From the NCBI RefSeq assembly GCF_000738175.1, contig NZ_JFCH01000034.1:1-64000 (forward strand): a stretch of 64,000 bases of DNA. The letters are read 5' to 3'. The stretch's first letter is position 1. Each line of letters begins with the position of its first letter. The position numbers and the translations under genes were made by a program. Under the pieces are notes generated by a model that worked only from the letters and a program-made list of their open reading frames with translations, was not told the origin of the DNA and searched no databases. Source of the stretch: Corynebacterium jeikeium. Its GTDB lineage: Bacteria > Actinomycetota > Actinomycetes > Mycobacteriales > Mycobacteriaceae. Below are positions 28,561-36,966 of the stretch, one piece after another.

Positions 28561-28878
28561 TTACTTCTTGCGCTTTCCGGTGACCAGACCGACGATGAAG
28601 ATCAGGATGCAGGCGCCCAACAGGCAGGTCAGGAAGCTCCAGATCCAGCCGCCGCTGCCGATTCCCAGCAGGCCGAGGACCCAGCCGCCCAAGAAGCCGC
28701 CGATAATGCCGACGATGATGTTGAGGAAGAAGCCCATCTGCTCGTCGGTACCCATGATCTTGGAACCGATCCAACCAGCCAGGCCACCGATGACAACCCA
28801 GCCGATCATGCCCAATGGCGGAACTGCAGAGCCCTCAGCGAGTAGGAAAGTATTTGCCGCAAAAATTTCAGTAATCAT
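28561..28878 (-). CDS. GlsB/YeaQ/YmgE-family small membrane protein
   Basis: About 105 residues with three Gly-rich transmembrane helices (GWVVIGGLAGWIGSKIMG, NIIVGIIGGFLGGWVLG, a final helix ending in GKRKK). This is the transglycosylase-associated/stress-response membrane family, whose biochemical role is not settled. The start is uncertain: ATG 28878 gives an extra hydrophobic N-terminal stretch, while ATG 28812 would match the usual family length of about 85. Confidence 0.8.
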   Translation of the reverse strand: MITEIFAANTFLLAEGSAVPPLGMIGWVVIGGLAGWIGSKIMGTDEQMGFFLNIIVGIIGGFLGGWVLGLLGIGSGGWIWSFLTCLLGACILIFIVGLVTGKRKK

Positions 28879-28964
28879 GCTGCCCAGCATACCGACCATG
28901 ATCAGGAACTTCTACAGCGCGAACTCTAACGCAAACTCCAGCCAGCCAGATTTCCCCAATCAAA

Positions 28965-28993
28965 TTGGCAGAGTATTCACATATATGTATAGT
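28965..28993 (+). promoter_or_regulatory. sigma-A-type promoter of the esterase gene, leaderless
   Basis: TTGGCA (28965-28970) and TATAGT (28988-28993) are separated by 17 bases. Transcription should start about 7 bases on, at the GTG codon 29001, with no room for a ribosome site. Confidence 0.6.
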
Positions 28994-29000
28994 CACATTC

Positions 29001-30062
29001 GTGAATCGATCTCTTAGTTCCTTCTTGTCTTCCTTTCAGCGTTGTGCAGTAGCTCTGTCGCTCGTGCTCGCCACTGCGTTCGGAACCGCAGGCGTGGCTG
29101 CGTATAGCGCCCCGGAGGCAAACGCTGCCCCGCAGGGTTCTCTCCCCCAGCTCCCTCCCATGCCGCAGCTGCCCCCGATGCCAGAGCTACCGCCGCTGCC
29201 CGCTGGCTCCGCTGACCTGCAGCGCATGCTTCAGCCTCCGGCTCCGGGCAAGCCCGCTGGTCCGCAGCGCGTCAACACCGCCAAGCCGGCCCCGCGCATC
29301 GGCAACGGGCGCCAGGTCAGCGTGTACACCCGTTCCGCCGGCTACAACCGCCGCTACATCCTGGAGATGCCGACGCACTACAACCCGGCGCGCCCCGCTC
29401 CGGTGATCTTTGGCTTCGACGGCTGGCGCGATACGCCGGAGAACTTCCGCCGCTACTCCCGCCTGTACGAGACCGGTGCTCGCCAGCAGGCCATCAAGAT
29501 CTTCCCGGAGTCCATCAAGCACGGCTGGGAGGGTGCCCCGTACGCAGTGGTGAAGGGCGGAACGGACCTGAAGTTCATTCTGCAGATCATCGATGAGATC
29601 GACCGCACCTACAACATCGACCGTGGCCGCATCTATGCCACCGGCCACTCCAATGGCGGCGGCATGACTGCCGTCGTGGCTTGCCACCTGCCGCATGTCT
29701 TCGCTGGTGCCGCTGCCGTCGGCGGCGCTTACTACGATCCGGTGAACATGGGCTGCAAGAACCGCGCAATCCCGTTCCTGATCATGCACGGTCGTGGCGA
29801 CACGATGATGAAGATCAACGGTGGCTACCGCCACAACGGCGCCCACTACATGGCGGTTCGCGACCTGGTGGGCAGCTACGCGAAGCGTAACGGCTGTGGT
29901 TACCCGCCGCGCGTCACCCGCATCCGGGGCGGCGAGCGCCACGTGTACCCCTGCGCCCGCAAGGAGCTGCAGCTGATTCTGAACCCGCAGGACCACACCT
30001 GGAACCGCGTTCCGGATGCCTCCCAGGAGGTTTGGAACTTCCTGTCGCGCCAGCGCCTCTAG
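29001..30062 (+). CDS. secreted alpha/beta-hydrolase esterase (LpqC / PHB-depolymerase-like)
   Basis: About 353 residues. A signal peptide (1-40, ending ANA) is followed by a Pro-rich stretch of LPPMP repeats (about 45-70), then a hydrolase domain with GHSNGGG (nucleophile Ser217), an oxyanion-type FGFDGW loop, and a late His (DHTW). The family is the polyhydroxybutyrate depolymerase/feruloyl-esterase group, so an outside ester substrate is likely; which one is unknown. The GTG start is set by the promoter that immediately precedes it. Confidence 0.86.
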   Translation: MNRSLSSFLSSFQRCAVALSLVLATAFGTAGVAAYSAPEANAAPQGSLPQLPPMPQLPPMPELPPLPAGSADLQRMLQPPAPGKPAGPQRVNTAKPAPRIGNGRQVSVYTRSAGYNRRYILEMPTHYNPARPAPVIFGFDGWRDTPENFRRYSRLYETGARQQAIKIFPESIKHGWEGAPYAVVKGGTDLKFILQIIDEIDRTYNIDRGRIYATGHSNGGGMTAVVACHLPHVFAGAAAVGGAYYDPVNMGCKNRAIPFLIMHGRGDTMMKINGGYRHNGAHYMAVRDLVGSYAKRNGCGYPPRVTRIRGGERHVYPCARKELQLILNPQDHTWNRVPDASQEVWNFLSRQRL

Positions 30063-30067
30063 CGCGA

Positions 30068-30083
30068 CCGGCTAGTTAGCCGG
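30068..30083. terminator. GC hairpin between convergent genes
   Basis: CCGGCTA-GT-TAGCCGG, 7-bp perfect arms with a 2-base loop and no U-tract, lies between the esterase and DUF488 stops. Possible terminator. Confidence 0.45.
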
Positions 30084-30087
30084 CGCC

Positions 30088-30471
30088 TTAGCCCTCCAGC
30101 TGGGGTGCTAGCCAATCTCGGAGCACAACCGCATGGTTGTGCTCTTTTTCTTTTGCGGCATACAGCAGCAGGAGCTCCGGAGCGTCTTCTTCGGTCGCCC
30201 GCTTCTGGTAGTCGCGCAATTCGGTCAGCGCCTCATCCAGTTCCCCTGCAGCTTTCCGTTCCTCCAGCTCCGCTACGTACTGCTCGCGGAATTCGGCAAA
30301 ACTCAAGCCATTGTGGAATTCTCGGCGTAGGTCGTTGCTCGGCGTTAGTTCTTTCGGCCAGCCGCTCAAATCTAGGCTTTCTTTCTTGACGCCCCTAGGC
30401 CACAACCTGTCCACCAAATACAGACCTTGGCGCTGTCGGTCGCGCCAATTGTATACGCGATCGATGTCCAT
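30088..30471 (-). CDS. DUF488-family protein
   Basis: 127 residues of the DUF488 (YeaO-like) family: R-V-Y-N at the start, YLVDRLWPRGVKKESLDLSGWPKELTPS, and FREQYVAELE. Function unknown. The ATG is preceded by AAGGAGG overlapping the stop of the flavin-enzyme gene, so the two form an operon. The conserved RPRGVKK segment contains a dispersed-motif copy (30387-30393). Confidence 0.88.
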   Translation of the reverse strand: MDIDRVYNWRDRQRQGLYLVDRLWPRGVKKESLDLSGWPKELTPSNDLRREFHNGLSFAEFREQYVAELEERKAAGELDEALTELRDYQKRATEEDAPELLLLYAAKEKEHNHAVVLRDWLAPQLEG

Positions 30472-30483
30472 GCAGTTTCCTCC

Positions 30484-31455
30484 TTAGGCGAAACGCCCGA
30501 GGCAGTGCAGCGCTTCGTCGTACATACCCTGCACGACCTCACCGGCGGGCACCTCTGCCCGCAGCAGTTCCACACCCTGCCCCGCGTGCAGCTTCAACTC
30601 GCCTGCAAAGTCTCCGCCCTCGGCGCGGGCCGCGACCAGTTCCTCGTCGGTAACCTCCCCCGCTTCAGACAACGGGCCGTACACGTCTACGAATGCATTA
30701 CGCACGGTGCGGGTGGGCCACTGTTCGGTATCCCACTTCTGCTTCTCCGCACGGTCATAAATATCGGTCAGCACGGTCCGGCTGGCCGTGGCCTTGATTG
30801 CGGCCTGTCGCAGCTCGGGTGCCCCGGAGGCTTCCGGGGAGGCCAGCAGTGCGGTGCCAACCCATGCTGCGTCGGCGCCTGCCACCAACACGGAGGCCAC
30901 GCCCCTACCTGTGGCGATGCCACCTGCGGCAGCGATCGGCACGCCCGGCGCGTTGACCTGCATGTATTCCATCACGATCTGCAGCAGCGGCAGTGTGCCG
31001 ATGCGCCCGGTGTGCCCGCCGGCGTCCGTTCCCTGTACACACACGGCGTCTACACCCGCGGCCAGTGCCTGACGCAACTGCGCCATGGTGTTGATGGGAG
31101 CCACGACGGAGATCCCCGCCTGGTGGGCGCGGTCCACGTAGGGCTTGGGGTCGCCGAAGCCCAGGCTTACCACCTTCGGCTTGGCTTCCAGCACTGCATC
31201 GAACTGAGCTGGGTTGTCCTCCAGCGCCCACACCATCAGGCCGATTCCGTAGGAGCCGGCCTCTGCGGCGATACGTGCGTTCTCCAGGATCCATTCGGGT
31301 TTGGTTCCCGCGCCTGCGCCGAACATCCCCAATCCGCCGGCACGGCTCACGGCGGCTGCCAGGTTGCCGTCGGAACGTCCCGCCATCGGAGCCCCAATGA
31401 TGGGCTTATCGATTCCCCATAGTCTGGTTAACCGGGTATCGATGCATTCAACCAT
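30484..31455 (-). CDS. nitronate monooxygenase-type FMN enzyme
   Basis: 323 residues of the 2-nitropropane dioxygenase/NMO TIM-barrel family: PIIGAPMAGRSDGNLAAAVSRAGGLGMFGAG at the N-terminus, GTDAGGHTG for FMN phosphate binding, and AAGGIATGRGVASVLVAGADAAWVGT. It probably oxidises alkyl nitronates, or acts as a quinone reductase. ATG 31455 is chosen because GAGGAGG lies 10 bases before it; ATG 31464 is too close to that site. Confidence 0.85.
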   Translation of the reverse strand: MVECIDTRLTRLWGIDKPIIGAPMAGRSDGNLAAAVSRAGGLGMFGAGAGTKPEWILENARIAAEAGSYGIGLMVWALEDNPAQFDAVLEAKPKVVSLGFGDPKPYVDRAHQAGISVVAPINTMAQLRQALAAGVDAVCVQGTDAGGHTGRIGTLPLLQIVMEYMQVNAPGVPIAAAGGIATGRGVASVLVAGADAAWVGTALLASPEASGAPELRQAAIKATASRTVLTDIYDRAEKQKWDTEQWPTRTVRNAFVDVYGPLSEAGEVTDEELVAARAEGGDFAGELKLHAGQGVELLRAEVPAGEVVQGMYDEALHCLGRFA

Positions 31456-31575
31456 GGAACACATGCCTCCTCATGGTTTTGGATGGGCAAAGTAGTTGGG
31501 TCTAGTTGCCACCCTAGTCCTACTTCTGATTCATTTGCGAAACTGCTCCCCTTATACCCGCGTAGAGTTATGGGC

Positions 31576-31929
31576 ATGTCGAAGAAGAATCAGCTCAACA
31601 AGCTCAAGCCCACTACCTCCCTGAAGCCCGCTAAGGAAGTCAACACCGCATCCGTCGTCATCGCTGGCCTGGTCGGTGGCTGGCTTACCGCCCGCGAGAC
31701 CGGTATTCGCCCGCTCGGCGGCGTGATTCTGGCCGCCGCTGGTGGCTACGCTGCCCGTTCGTGGAACGCTAAGGCTGGCGCAGGTGTTGCCACGGGCCTG
31801 ACCGCCGGATACCTTGCCGCGTTTGGCCTTTCCCACCCGCTGGCCAAGAAGATCGGCGCCTGGCCTGCTGTCCTGACTGTCACCACCGCCGCCGCAGGCG
31901 CTGCGTGTGTCCTGTCCGACCTGCGCTAA
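31576..31929 (+). CDS. small multi-span membrane protein
   Basis: About 117 residues, a basic N-terminus (MSKKNQLNKLK) and about four short helices rich in Gly/Ala/Thr. No family recognised. ATG 31576 or 31570 are equivalent choices. It is transcribed opposite to both neighbours. Confidence 0.65.
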   Translation: MSKKNQLNKLKPTTSLKPAKEVNTASVVIAGLVGGWLTARETGIRPLGGVILAAAGGYAARSWNAKAGAGVATGLTAGYLAAFGLSHPLAKKIGAWPAVLTVTTAAAGAACVLSDLR

Positions 31930-31951
31930 CGAGCTCTATCCTTAGAGCCCT

Positions 31952-32485
31952 TTAGATTATTGACGCCACAGCCTGGCCCACCACAGCCTGAGCCATCGCC
32001 TCTAGCTCCGCCAGGCGGGGCTCAATTTCTCCCGTGAACTCGACGGGTTCGGCCACCGTCTCCCATTCCAGCCCCGTAAGGATGGAGCGCATGGCCTTTT
32101 CCGCACCTGTCGTATCGTAGCCACCCCGGATCCACCAGCTGGTCGGGGTGGCTTTCTTCTCTTCGAGGACGGGCACATAGACCGTGTCGAAATAGTGCTT
32201 CAGGGCTCCGGAGATGTAGCCGAAGTTGGCGGTGGTGCCCAGGATCACGGCGTCTGCCCCGCGGAGCTCCTCCACATCCGGCTCCAGGGCCTGGCGTTCC
32301 AGCACCTGCACGGCGGGCTGGCCTGACTCCCCGCCTGCGGCGGCGCCCAGCTCCACGTTCACTTCCTCTGCGGCGGCGTGTGCTGCCGCGAGTACCGTGT
32401 CGGCGAGTTTCTGCGCCTTCTCGGTCGGGCTGTGGTGAACGACGAGGATCGTTACTGGTTTTCGGCTGGTAGCGTTCTCGCTCAT
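31952..32485 (-). CDS. flavodoxin-fold NAD(P)H-dependent oxidoreductase-like protein
   Basis: 177 residues. ILVVHHSPTEKAQKLADTVLAAA is the phosphate-binding strand-loop, and ADAVILGTTANFGYISGALKHYFDT is the isoalloxazine-side loop of flavodoxin-like proteins. Probably FMN-dependent quinone or electron-transfer work. ATG 32485 fits the fold; the open frame upstream is unsupported. The last five residues VASII and the stop are encoded by a dispersed-motif copy (31961-31967). Confidence 0.8.
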   Translation of the reverse strand: MSENATSRKPVTILVVHHSPTEKAQKLADTVLAAAHAAAEEVNVELGAAAGGESGQPAVQVLERQALEPDVEELRGADAVILGTTANFGYISGALKHYFDTVYVPVLEEKKATPTSWWIRGGYDTTGAEKAMRSILTGLEWETVAEPVEFTGEIEPRLAELEAMAQAVVGQAVASII

Positions 32486-32574
32486 GGTTTCAACGCTACC
32501 GATCCTGCAGGGTTGGGTGGGGCATTCGAGGTAAAGCAAAGCGTGGGCGTCCAAAAATAGTTAGGGTAGGAAAC

Positions 32575-33132
32575 ATGAATGCAGCACCGATTATCCTTCC
32601 GTATCAGGGCAAGGCGCCCAGGATCCACCGCAGCGCAATGATCTCCCCGGGTGTGACGATCATTGGGGATGTGGAAATCGGGGCGGATTCCTCCGTGTTC
32701 TACGGGTGCGTGCTGCGTGGCGACGTGGGCGCGATCCGCATCGGTAAGCGGACGAACGTGCAAGACAACTCCGTGATGCACGTGGAGCGCGGCCAGGAAT
32801 GTGTGTTGGAAGACGATGTGACGATCGGCCACCAGGCGCTGGTTCACTCCTCACATGTGGGGGCGGGGACACTGATTGGCATGCAATCGGCACTGCTATC
32901 GGGTTCCACTATTGGAGGTGGCAGCCTCGTCGCAGCGGGCGCGGTGGTGCTGGAAGGGCAGCAGATTCCGGCGGGATTCCTGGCCGCTGGCCTTCCCGCG
33001 AAAGTGCGCCGCGAGCTGACGGAGGAAGAGCGTCAGGGCTTCATCGCCCACGCGGCGCGTTATGTAGAAACCGCCCGCAACCAGGCAAGCGCTGCAGAAG
33101 CGCTGTCTTTGGAGGACGTGTACTTCGAGTAG
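32575..33132 (+). CDS. gamma-carbonic-anhydrase-family hexapeptide-repeat protein
   Basis: 185 residues with left-handed beta-helix repeats (ISPGVTIIGDVEIGADSSVFYGCVLRGD). Three candidate zinc-ligand His lie in NSVMHVERGQ and GHQALVHSS, the gamma-CA spacing. A C-terminal helix follows. Many such proteins are transferase-like or inactive as anhydrase, so the catalytic role is inferred. GGTAGGAA precedes the ATG. Confidence 0.88.
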   Translation: MNAAPIILPYQGKAPRIHRSAMISPGVTIIGDVEIGADSSVFYGCVLRGDVGAIRIGKRTNVQDNSVMHVERGQECVLEDDVTIGHQALVHSSHVGAGTLIGMQSALLSGSTIGGGSLVAAGAVVLEGQQIPAGFLAAGLPAKVRRELTEEERQGFIAHAARYVETARNQASAAEALSLEDVYFE

Positions 33133-33230
33133 CCCTCTGCGCCGCCAAGTGTGATCGCCACTTCGCTTTGCACTTTCCCGGGTGAGTCGTTTCGATATTT
33201 TTACCGCTGGTCAATAGACTTATCCGAGTT

Positions 33231-35594
33231 ATGGCACAGGGAAATTCTTCGGCGGACGATAGCGCAGCCAAAAAGGCAGAGCAGTCGAACGCCACAAAGG
33301 TAAAACAACCGGCGAAGTCGGGCGAACGTTCCAGCACGATGCGCTATGACATCGAGGGTCTGCGCGGCCTAGCCATCGGCCTGGTCGTTATCTTCCACGT
33401 CTTCGTCGGCAAAGTCAGCTCCGGCGTGGACGTGTTCTTGCTGCTCGGCGGCATCTTCTTCTTCGGCAGCCAGCTGCGCAACGCGCAGAACCCGAAGGGG
33501 CTTACCTTCATTCAGTCGCTGATCCGCATCATCCGGCGACTATTCCCGCTGCTGGCAGTGGTGGTCGCCAGCGTATTGGCGGCTTCGATACTTCTAATGA
33601 ATCGCCTGGTGCACGTGCAGATGGCAAAGGATGCGGTGGCCTCCCTGGGCTACTACATCAACTGGCAGCTGGCGTATTCCGGCCGCGAATACACCTCTGT
33701 GCGCACCACCGTGAGCCCCTTCCAGCACCTGTGGTCCATGTCTGCGCAGCTGCAGATCTACGTTGCATCTCTGGTGGTCGTTACCCTGCTGGCCCTCATC
33801 TTCCGGAAGTACGCACGCCAGGCCCTGCTGGTTGTGCTGACCGCCGCGACGGTACTTTCCTTCGCCTACGCCACGTACTTCCACTTTGAAGACCAGACCA
33901 TCAACTACTACTCCACGCTGAGCCGCTTCTGGGAGATCGGCCTGGGTGGCCTGCTGGGCATGCTGTTGCTGCGCCGCGACGCAAACGGCAACCCGGTGCT
34001 GCGCCCGCTGGGTCGGTGGACCCGCACCGTGATGGGCATTGTCGGCCTGGGCATGATCATCAGCACCGGCCTCTTCCTGGACGGTGCGGACCAGTTCCCC
34101 GGCCCATGGACGCTAATCCCGCTGGTAGGCGCCCTGCTGGTGGTTCTTTCCGGTCACTCCGGCGAGCCCGTCGGCGTGACCCGCTTGCTGTTGACGCGCC
34201 CTTTCCAGTTCCTGGGCCGCATCAGCTATGCACTGTACGTATGGCACTGGCCGATTCTGGTGCTGTGCGTCTACTACTTCAACGTTCCGAAGGTCAGCCC
34301 CGCCCTCGGCGCAGCTGTGATCGCGGCCAGCGTGGTACTGGCCTGGCTCTCCAACAAGCTGATTGAACGCCCCCTGCGCCAGGGCAAGAAGCCCGAGCGT
34401 AACTGGGTGCTGCTCAGCCCGAAGTACTGGGCAAAGTCCCTGTCCGCCTGGCCGAAGGCCGTCTATGCCGTGCTGATTCTGGTGCTCGCTGGGTCTGTGG
34501 TGGCGTCACCAAAGTACCTACAGCACCGCGAGGACGTGAACAGCGAACAGCTGTGGGACCTGGCCGCAGATAGGTCGATCTACCCCGGCGCGGCAAGCTT
34601 CCTGGTGAACGCCCCCGTGCCGGAGAACATGCCGATCGTGCCGCCGCTGGAGGACTTCCACGCGCTGCTGCCGCAGACGCAGCCGGATGGTTGCCAGATC
34701 GGCTTCGATAGCGATGCTTTGATCCTGACGAAGAACTTCAACCGTTCCGACGAGGAATGCGCGTACGGCGACGTCAACTCTGACAAGACCATCTATGTGA
34801 TTGGCGGCTCGCACTCCGAGCACTACATTCCGGCGCTGGACATCGTGGGCCGCAACCGGCACGTGAAGATGATCCCGCTGCTGAAGATGGGCTGCCCGGT
34901 AAACGCCAAGATCACGCGCGTCAATGGCGAAGAGTACCCCTCCTGCTTCAGTTGGTCGGAGAAGGTCGTGGACTACATCAAGGAGAATCCGCCGACAGAG
35001 GGCATCTTCATGACCGGTACGCGCCCAACTTCGATCGGCGGCGCTGGCCCGGAGCAGGTGCCACAGGAGTACAAAGACCTGGTGCAGAGCTTCACGGACC
35101 AGGGCATCCACAGCTGGCTGATGCGCGATAACCCGTGGCAGACCACTGACAAGGGTGCACCCCGCGACATGCGCGCCTGCGTTGCCGAGATGATGGAAGG
35201 CAAGCAGGGCGAGGTTGCGGAGAATGAGGACTTCCCCGGCCTGGCTAACCCCGGCCGCCCGAACTTCGACGAGGTGCTGGCCATCAACGCCGAGTGCGGC
35301 CAGAGCGTCTGGGATTCCCTGCTGCCTGTGGATCCCTCCATCGAGGCGTACAAGGGTATGGACGTGACCCTCATGGATCTGACGGCCGCGATCTGCCGCG
35401 AGGATTGGTGCCCTTCCATCATCGGCAACATGGCGGTCTACCGCGATGCGCACCACTTCAACAACATCTTCGCGGAGACGCTGGCTCCGGAGATCGAGGC
35501 GCAGATGTTCGACCCGAACCACAAGATTCCACCGATGAACGCCGGCCTAATGCCGAAGAACAACCAGCAGGCTCCGCCGAATCCGCAGAACTAG
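33231..35594 (+). CDS. acyltransferase-3 family protein with C-terminal SGNH domain
   Basis: 787 residues. The N-terminal acyltransferase-3 membrane domain begins RYDIEGLRGLAIGLVVIFHVF (catalytic-type His), with about eleven transmembrane helices to about residue 425. The outside SGNH-type domain has VIGGSHSEHYIPAL (Ser nucleophile block) and a late AHHFN. Such OatA-like proteins O-acylate cell-wall or envelope glycans; the target here is unknown. A dispersed-motif copy (34502-34508, VASPKY) sits exactly at the membrane exit. The promoter TTCGAT-18-TAGACT (33191-33220) leaves a leader of only about 4 bases. Confidence 0.88.
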   Translation: MAQGNSSADDSAAKKAEQSNATKVKQPAKSGERSSTMRYDIEGLRGLAIGLVVIFHVFVGKVSSGVDVFLLLGGIFFFGSQLRNAQNPKGLTFIQSLIRIIRRLFPLLAVVVASVLAASILLMNRLVHVQMAKDAVASLGYYINWQLAYSGREYTSVRTTVSPFQHLWSMSAQLQIYVASLVVVTLLALIFRKYARQALLVVLTAATVLSFAYATYFHFEDQTINYYSTLSRFWEIGLGGLLGMLLLRRDANGNPVLRPLGRWTRTVMGIVGLGMIISTGLFLDGADQFPGPWTLIPLVGALLVVLSGHSGEPVGVTRLLLTRPFQFLGRISYALYVWHWPILVLCVYYFNVPKVSPALGAAVIAASVVLAWLSNKLIERPLRQGKKPERNWVLLSPKYWAKSLSAWPKAVYAVLILVLAGSVVASPKYLQHREDVNSEQLWDLAADRSIYPGAASFLVNAPVPENMPIVPPLEDFHALLPQTQPDGCQIGFDSDALILTKNFNRSDEECAYGDVNSDKTIYVIGGSHSEHYIPALDIVGRNRHVKMIPLLKMGCPVNAKITRVNGEEYPSCFSWSEKVVDYIKENPPTEGIFMTGTRPTSIGGAGPEQVPQEYKDLVQSFTDQGIHSWLMRDNPWQTTDKGAPRDMRACVAEMMEGKQGEVAENEDFPGLANPGRPNFDEVLAINAECGQSVWDSLLPVDPSIEAYKGMDVTLMDLTAAICREDWCPSIIGNMAVYRDAHHFNNIFAETLAPEIEAQMFDPNHKIPPMNAGLMPKNNQQAPPNPQN

Positions 35595-35625
35595 CGGGCG
35601 CTAGTCGGGCTAAATCAACTCGGCG

Positions 35626-36444
35626 CTAGTCGGCGCCCTCCGCGGCCTCCACCAGCAGCGGCGCTCCGTTCGCCGCGGTGGTGCGCAGCGACCATGTGCA
35701 CATATCCGTCAGATCAGTACGCGCGGGCGAGATCTCCACGATAGGCGTGCCGCGCTGGGCTGCGATCGCGGGTAGGCCTGCGGCGGGCCACACCACGCCC
35801 GACGTGCCAATGATCACCACCAGATCCGCCGCCCGCATTGCCTCCTCGGCGGCCTGCCACTCGCGGTGCGGCAGCGGCTCGCCGAACCACACCACGCCCG
35901 GTCGCACCGGGTTCCCACACAGCGAGCACGTCGGCGGCGTGGCTCGCTCCACCTGCTTCTCGGGCAGTTCGGGCATCCGCGCGGGTTTGCTGCATATGCT
36001 GCAGCGGTAGCTAAACAGGCTGCCGTGCAAGTGCGCCACGTTCTTACTGCCGCCACGCTCGTGCAGGTCGTCGATGTTCTGGGTTGTTACATGTACGGTG
36101 ACGCCCTCTCGTTCCGCCCACTCACCTATCGCCCGGTGCCCCGCGTTTGCCTCTGCGCGGCGGCATAACACCGCCCGCCACAGGTACCAGGCAAGCATGG
36201 GCTCGGGATCCTTCGCCCAGGAATCCAAGGTGGCCATCGCCTGGGGATCAACATGCGACCAGATGCCGGTCTGCGCGTCGCGGAAGGTATCCAAACCGGA
36301 ATCGGCGGACATGCCCGCCCCGGTGAACACTTCCACGTACTTGGCACCGCGCACTGCGGCGACGAGATCCTCCGGCAGGTCCTCCAATCTCAGCGGCTGG
36401 AGAGCATCGGAGGTGGACTGGGGGCTGGCGATCACGGTGACCAT
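35626..36444 (-). CDS. sirtuin NAD-dependent protein deacylase
   Basis: 272 residues with Sir2 motifs: VFTGAGMSADSGLDTFRD (NAD site), TQNIDDLHERGG, the catalytic His in HLHGSL, and a four-Cys zinc site (CSICSKP and CSLCGNPVRPG). It could be the general lysine deacylase of the cell. It sits divergently next to the Nudix-helicase pair, which may be chance. Confidence 0.93.
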   Translation of the reverse strand: MVTVIASPQSTSDALQPLRLEDLPEDLVAAVRGAKYVEVFTGAGMSADSGLDTFRDAQTGIWSHVDPQAMATLDSWAKDPEPMLAWYLWRAVLCRRAEANAGHRAIGEWAEREGVTVHVTTQNIDDLHERGGSKNVAHLHGSLFSYRCSICSKPARMPELPEKQVERATPPTCSLCGNPVRPGVVWFGEPLPHREWQAAEEAMRAADLVVIIGTSGVVWPAAGLPAIAAQRGTPIVEISPARTDLTDMCTWSLRTTAANGAPLLVEAAEGAD

Positions 36445-36548
36445 GCCCCCACCCTAGCTGGAATAGTTAAGCTCAAAAGCCTAGCCGGCGTACAAGAAGA
36501 TCGCCTGGTAGGCTACGAAAAAGTTTTGATGTCCTGGGAGGTAGATGG

Positions 36549-36941
36549 GTGAAAAGGATCAACGTAGTCGGTGCTGTTCTTGTCCGCGATGGCAAAGTTC
36601 TTGCAGCCCAGCGCAGCGAGTCTATGTCTCTTCCACTGATGTGGGAGTTTCCCGGTGGCAAGATTGAGCCGGGCGAAACCCCTGTCGAAGCGCTGCAACG
36701 CGAACTTAAAGAAGAGCTCCTGTGCGACGCGGTCGTAGGCGACCATGTCGAGACAACCGAGTACAACTACGACTTCGGCACAGTAATCCTCAGCACGTTT
36801 TTCTGCACCCTTAACGGCGAGGATCCCCAAATCACAGAACATGCGGAAATTCGATGGGTTAGCGTTAATGATCTCCTCGATCTCGAGTGGGCCCCGGCTG
36901 ACATCCCAGCCGTGCAAAAGATCATTCAGAAGCTCAGCTAG
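36549..36941 (+). CDS. Nudix hydrolase, MutT/CTP-pyrophosphohydrolase-like
   Basis: 130 residues with a complete Nudix box (GGKIEPGETPVEALQRELKEEL, about 37-58). GTG start with GGAGGTA 5 bases before it. The next gene starts 25 bases downstream, and the pairing of a Nudix enzyme with a PLD-helicase is recurrent among bacteria, which points to a joint role. Codons are clearly less GC-biased than in the flanking genes. The substrate could be an oxidised or modified nucleotide. Confidence 0.88.
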   Translation: MKRINVVGAVLVRDGKVLAAQRSESMSLPLMWEFPGGKIEPGETPVEALQRELKEELLCDAVVGDHVETTEYNYDFGTVILSTFFCTLNGEDPQITEHAEIRWVSVNDLLDLEWAPADIPAVQKIIQKLS

Positions 36942-36966
36942 ATAACCGCAATTTAAGGGGACTAGC